Shown here piece by piece: positions 59,591 to 64,000 of a stretch of 64,000 nt of DNA. The stretch is taken from the NCBI RefSeq assembly GCF_032452875.1, contig NC_083875.1, positions 80,746,178 through 80,810,177 on the forward strand, read 5' to 3'. The notes beneath the pieces are model-generated. The model saw only the letters and a program-made list of their open reading frames with translations. It had not been told where the DNA came from and ran no database searches. Position numbers and translations under genes: made by a program. The DNA comes from Bos javanicus. Lineage: Eukaryota; Chordata; Mammalia; Artiodactyla; Bovidae. Position 1 is the stretch's first letter, and each line of letters begins with the position of its first letter.

Positions 59591-60004
59591 TTTGTTGCAG
59601 GAAGGGGGACCCCTTCCAGGGCCCCAAACTGGAATCTTGTCTAACACTCAGAAATGAATTGTCCGAGGAGACACATGTGCTGACAAAGCAAGAGATTTTA
59701 CTAGGAAGGGGCACCCGGGTGGAGAGCAGTAGTGCCGGAGTCTAGCTCCGGCGGCCAGGGAATCAGCCTGAAGGGGTGAGCCGTGTTGGTGGACGATGAT
59801 GTAGCCTCTGACTCATAGTATGGAACTGCATGTTTATTTCAAGCCTCAGGTTTTCTTTTATACTTTGACAAAAGCTTTAGGTCAGAGGTTTGACATTTTT
59901 AGTTTCCCCCACTCAGATTTACTGTCTCCAGAAATCATTGTTGTCCTTCAGAGTTCCCGCTTCAGCGATTCTCTCAGAATCGGCTTTACTGTTATCTACT
60001 TTCT

Positions 60005-60047
60005 CTTACTTACTTACTACTTACTTACTACTTACTCTCTTACTTAC
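60005..60047 (+). repeat. (CTTA)n simple repeat
   Basis: cttacttactacttacttac repeats inside the solo LTR. Confidence 0.9.
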
Positions 60048-60293
60048 TACTGTCCCATACTTAACTTGTGATTACAGTGTAACTCATGCTACATTCCTCA
60101 GTTTATTTCTTATCTTTCTAAATCCTGTTTGCTCCTAGCATCTTAAGATCACTATCTCCTAAAAAGGCTTCTAGCTATTCTTAATTATTCCTAAACCTTA
60201 AACTCAGCAAACTTCTTTTGCCATAAACATTCCCCTCACAAACAGGTCTCAGATAATAATCTTTCCTATGGCCTCAAGCTGCGGCCTACATGC

Positions 60294-60494
60294 TCATCCT
60301 GGGACATTCTTTGTAAAGATCCTTGAACAAATGTCAATGGTTATTTTATAGATTATTTTCTGGGCACAACTGCAGAAGGCTTTGTGCTTTCTCCTGCTCC
60401 TCTCAAGAACAATAAGCACCTTACCATTCTTTCCAGCCAACTCAATCGAAGAAAGGAAGAAACAAGTCAGAATCACAAGAGCTAACCCCTTCAT
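60294..60494 (-). other. Signal-peptide-like reading frame inside LTR U3
   Basis: A 66-codon frame starts 85 nt into the solo LTR. Its first 20 or so residues look like a secretion signal (Met-Lys, hydrophobic core, small residues). A splice-donor-like AATG|GTAAGG falls after codon 23 (GT at 60424-60423). Some betaretroviruses, such as MMTV, carry a gene in U3, but this frame has no recognised homology and may be chance. As it lies upstream of the LTR's own TATA box it would need readthrough or a 3' LTR position to be transcribed. Confidence 0.3.
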
Positions 60495-61830
60495 CCTGGG
60501 ACCGTGCCTGCAAGATGAGGAGAGGGGGTTGGGGGCCGTGCCTCCATTTTGTCAGTAATGCCTAACGCGGCTCCCAACATAGTAGGGTAAGGGAACCCAG
60601 GAGAGCTCCTCTGCCCCATGGCTCACAGTCTCGGGTTTTATGATGATGGGATTAGTTTCCGGGTTGTCTTTGGCTAATCAGTCTAATTCAGAGTCTTTCC
60701 TGGTGGTGCACGCATCACTCAGCCAAGATGGATGCTAGTGAGAGGGATTCTGGGACGTGGACGGACACACGGTGTCTCCTTTTGACCTTTCCCAAACTCT
60801 TTTGGTTGGCGGTGGCTTATTAGTTCCGTATTCCTTACCAGGATCTCCTGTCATAAAACAACTCATGCAAATGGTTACTAAAGGGCCTGACCAGGGTGGG
60901 CGGTTTCAGTCAGTGTGCTTCCCCTAACAATAACATATGATACAGCCTTAATAATTAAAGCAATATGGTGCTGATTAGACCATAACCTTTGTCATATATT
61001 TATTTCACAAAGTTTATGATTTAATCAGTGGGAAAAGTATGGTCTCTTAAATAAATGATGCTAGGAAAACTGGTCATCCGTTTAAGAGGAAATGTAAAAA
61101 ATTAAAAAAAATTAAATAGAAGCTTAAATATAAAAAGTAAAATAAAAACCAAATGTGAAAATCTAGGCTATGACATATATCCTAGAATTTAGTAAGACTC
61201 TTATAACCAAGACTGTAAAATCAGAAGTTATCAAACAAAAACAAACATATTTGACTATATAAAAAATTAAGAAGTTGTGTATGGAAAAGATAACCAGAGA
61301 CAAAGTCAATAGACATACCACAGATCTGGAAAGAATGTTTATGAGGGAGATGACAAAAGGCCAATTTTTTTAGTAAGCAAAGAGCTCTTAGAAGCAAAAG
61401 ATAATCTAAGAGAAAAAGGGGAAAGATGTAAATAGACAGTTCTAGACAAATAGAAGTGCAAATCCAAATGTCAACAAACAAGTGAAAAGACATTTAAATT
61501 AATTAGTAGTTAGAGCAAAGGAAGTGAGAAAACAATGAGATATTGCTTTAACAACCAGGAGACAGGCTAAACATTGTGGAAGCGCTGTGACAATAGTTCT
61601 CCTTAGGATACCTCTGAAGGAAATGCACCATCAATGTTGCTGATGGAAATGCAAATTCTTTTTGGAAGCAGATCTAGCTACACCTTTAAAATGTAAAATA
61701 AATGTAAAATACAACCACTCGGCCCAGCCCAGTTCTGAGAATCTTACCCTACACTCCCTCCCAAAAAAAAACTACAGAAGAAAGAATGCTATGTTTATTT
61801 ATCCTAGCAATCTCAATAGAAATACTTTCT

Positions 61831-62989
61831 TTCCCCCCAAAATTTCTAGACAAAGTGCTAGAACCTCATTTGGTCTAGGTAATGGACCCATGTACCTTAG
61901 GAGAGAGAGAGAGAGTAGGCTCCCTGAAGGAAAACCCAGGGTGTCATTAGAAGAAAAATTTCCTCCACCAATGTGTTCCGTAAGTCAGCCCTGGTCCATG
62001 TGCCTTGTGAGAAGGTAGGAGTAAGCATTTGGATTCTTTTATAATAATTTGGAAGGATAATTTTATATGTGTTGAATTGACCAATAAAAATTGGGGGCTT
62101 CCACTTTGTAGGTATCATTTCATTTGGGTGATATGGTATCTTCTCTGCAGATAGGAACTTCTCCAAGCTAGAGTGTATGGAGACCAAAAGCACTCACCTT
62201 GAGCAGATAAATGTCTGCCAGCAGTACAGTATGCTGGGGGACCTGACACGGATGGTGCTTGTACTTATGAAGTGACTCTTCCAACCCTGCATAGAAACAA
62301 TCAATTAATTTGTTGCAAGAAAGTGTGAATGAACTTCTGTCGTTTCACACTGTCTTTACAAAACCCTCTTGGTAAAGAGAGGATAGAGCTGATTTTGCCC
62401 CACCCCTTCAGGAAGATATCCACAAAGACACTGGGACCTCAAGATTATGGTTTAGACCATGCATCTGTATTTATTTTTATTAATTTTTTTTTAAGTGATA
62501 GATGGAAAAATAACCCAGTCTTTCACCACAAATTGTTGGAGAAGTTCTGTGCTCTATGTTGATGCTAGCTGTTTTCTCTTGTTTTTGAGGCAAATAAGTT
62601 GTTAGTTGTAGGAACTTAAGGGCTCACCAATGTCTGAAGATTAATAAAAATGTAGGAAACAAACTTCTGATTCTTCAAAGAATGTCATTAATAGCTACAG
62701 GATGCCAAGTGACAGCACGACCCAGATTTTCTGATTCCTCATAGAGCAGACAAGAGCAGCTATTCTCTGGGGGTGGGAAGTGTACTCCACACTATTGCTT
62801 TGTGAGATCAAGATACTGGCTGGGTGTCAACAAGAGGAAATCCCACTGAATCAGCAGGCACTTCAATTCTCATGAAACTTGACATTCAAACTTTATGAAA
62901 GACAGATATTAATGAAACAGAAATTTAAAGTCCAAATAGACCATTTGAAGCATAATCTGCTTTACCTTCCCTGGCATGCAGTTGGCAGT
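61831..62989. other. Unique intergenic DNA
   Basis: No gene recognised; a short (GA)n run lies at 61902-61915. Confidence 0.45.
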
Positions 62990-63675
62990 CAGTATGAGTC
63001 AGTTCAGTTGTGTCCGACTCTTTGTGACCTCATGGACTGCAGCACTCCAGGTTTCCTGTCCAACACCAACTCCCAGAGCCTACTCAAATTCAAGTGCATC
63101 AAATCAGTGATGCCATCTAGCCATCTCATCCTCTGTTGTCCCCTTCTCCTCCCACTTTCAATCTTTCCCAGCATCAGGGTATTTTCCAATGAGTCGATTC
63201 TTCACATCAGGTGGCCAAAGTATTGGAGTTTCAGCTTCCCCATCAGTCCTTCCAATGAATATTCAGGACTGATCTCCTTCAGGATGGACTGGTTGGATCT
63301 CCTTGCAGTACAAGGGGCTCTCAAAAAGTTTTCTCCAACACCACAGTTCAAAAGCATCAATTCTTCGGCACTCAGCTTTCTTTATAGTCAAACTCTCTCA
63401 TCCATACATGACTACTGGAAAAACCATAGCTTTGACTAGATGAACATTTGTTGGCAAAGTAATGTCTCTGCTTTTTAATATGCTTTCTAGGTTGGTCATA
63501 GCTTTTCTTCCAAGGAACAAGTGTCTTTTAATTTCATGGCTGCAGTCACCATCTGCAGTGATTTTGGAGCCCCCCAAAATAAAGTTTCTCACTGTTTTCA
63601 TTGTTTCCTCATCTATTCGCCATGAAGTGATGGGACCAGATGCCATGATCTTAGTTTTCTGAATGTTGAGTTGAG
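62990..63675 (-). mobile_element. BovB 3' fragment
   Basis: Minus-strand BovB from the I-Q-K-T-K-I-M-A-S-G-P-I-T-S-W region (63660) to the 3' end (gttcagttgtgtccgactct on plus). Stops and frameshifts present; 5'-truncated. Confidence 0.9.
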
Positions 63676-64000
63676 TTCTGAATGTGCCATCAGTATAGTT
63701 TTCTACAAAGAGTAATTTTTCCAAGATAGCACCTTATGCATATTTGGACATGACATCTTAAGTTCTTCAGTAATTAGGGCCAATTCTTTAGTGGACATGG
63801 TAGGATGTTTGAAAGCTGTGCCAAGCCTTGTTGTAAAATCTGGTTTTTCACTATTGATATCAAGAATAAACTTTTTGTAAATGTGTCATAAATATGGATA
63901 AACTGTTCTCTAAACATTAAAACATAATTTGTGAGAGAGCTTCTCAATTATCTTAAAATTTTGCTTTTTTCCCTTGTAAAAGTCTAAGCAAAGGCAATAG
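63676..64000. other. Unique intergenic DNA
   Basis: AT-rich; nothing recognised to the window end. Confidence 0.45.

Larger units (their letters stand above)
59727..60585 (-). mobile_element. Betaretrovirus-like solo LTR nested in the ERV LTR
   Basis: The LTR proper is 59733-60579. Read on minus it starts TGTTGGGAGCCGCG and ends CTCCGGCA, with a TATA box (GTATAAAA, 59864-59857) and AATAAA (59838-59833). The 6-bp flanks cagtag (59727-59732) and tagtag (60580-60585) differ by one base and fit the 6-bp duplication of class II (ERVK-type) elements. No internal sequence remains, so it is a solo LTR left by recombination. A CTTA-type simple repeat lies at 60005-60047. Confidence 0.8.
59593..60929 (-). 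repeat. 5' LTR of the ERV, carrying a second inserted LTR
   Basis: Begins tgttgcaggaagggggaccc and ends gtgcttcccctaaca on plus. It is interrupted at 59732 by an 847-bp solo LTR and resumes at 60586 (with ggtaagggaacccagg) exactly where the left LTR continues. Confidence 0.85.
57990..60933 (-). mobile_element. Coding-deleted LTR retroelement (ERV) with 4-bp TSD
   Basis: Two related LTRs (57994-58430 and 59593-60929) flank about 1.16 kb of internal DNA (58431-59592) with no gag, pol or env frame. Orientation is minus: each LTR, read on minus, places a poly-A signal (tttatt on plus at 58098-58103) before an end in …TGCAACA. The 4-bp repeat ATAA at 57990-57993 and 60930-60933 fits a gammaretrovirus-type integration. 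The 3' LTR (left) lacks the first 47 bp of U3 and no polypurine tract is seen, so a deletion removed the 3' internal end. It cannot encode viral proteins. Confidence 0.8.
57640..61830 (+). mobile_element. Old L1 split by an LTR element
   Basis: L1 ORF2 sequence (ttaatgcaatcccagttgaa, tatattaaaattcatatagg) stops at 57993 and resumes at 60930 (acagccttaataattaaagc, then ctaggaaaactggtcatccg and tgatggaaatgcaaattctt). When the LTR element is removed, the two L1 halves join in the correct order. Sense strand is plus; frames are lost. Confidence 0.75.

Noticed and set aside
59427..59714. 95-codon minus-strand frame at the ERV LTR/leader junction
   Set aside because: It spans LTR end, primer site and leader, which are non-coding in retroelements, and repeats part of the frame found in the other LTR.

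Overview
This window is mammalian nuclear DNA from a ruminant, most likely a bovid. The evidence is the dense set of BovB (RTE-type) LINE copies, the tRNA-Glu-headed Bov-tA SINEs and Bov-A2 dimers derived from them, CHR-type cetartiodactyl SINEs and a bovine-type L1 tail. Older shared mammalian repeats (L1, L2, MIR, MER5A-like, MaLR LTRs, a hAT fossil) lie underneath. The sequence cannot settle the species.

One protein-coding gene can be supported: the intronless growth-arrest-specific gene GAS1, on the minus strand at 46779-47822. It encodes a GPI-anchored, cysteine-rich Hedgehog co-receptor and sits in a CpG island (about 46.69-48.56 kb). A TATA-like box, an inverted CCAAT box, a 5' UTR with upstream ORFs and a 3' UTR of about 1.3 kb can all be proposed from the sequence. 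The rest is a gene-poor flank that may hold long-range regulatory DNA.

Layout. 1-5.8 kb: mostly unique DNA with an L1 tail and a SINE/BovB chimera. 5.8-8.2 kb: a nested BovB complex. 8.2-13.5 kb: unique DNA with one MaLR LTR. 13.5-18.3 kb: Bov-A2, CHR, old L1 and MIR. 20-22.1 kb: a 5'-truncated BovB with a perfect target-site duplication. 22-30 kb: scattered SINEs, old LTRs and a candidate conserved element (24.3-24.8 kb). 30.6-33.9 kb: a near full-length BovB with a 528-codon reverse-transcriptase frame. 34.4-35.8 kb: a hAT fossil split by a SINE. 36-41 kb: old LTRs, L1, BovB pieces and L2. 41.5-45.4 kb: repeat-poor DNA with CpG-retaining blocks beside GAS1. 45.5-48.6 kb: GAS1. 48.6-51 kb: upstream flank where a divergent non-coding RNA could start. 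51-57.6 kb: L1, SINEs, L2 and MaLR. 57.6-61.8 kb: a three-layer nest (old L1, then a coding-deleted LTR element with a tRNA-Arg-like primer site, then a betaretrovirus-like solo LTR). 63-63.7 kb: a BovB 3' fragment.

No tRNA or rRNA gene, CRISPR array, operon or bacterial-type system is present. The most interesting leads are the GAS1 upstream ORF that overlaps its start codon, the miR-34 8-mer in its 3' UTR, the flanking candidate enhancers, and a signal-peptide-like reading frame with a splice donor inside the nested LTR. Repeat families are named from recalled consensus features, not from a database search.
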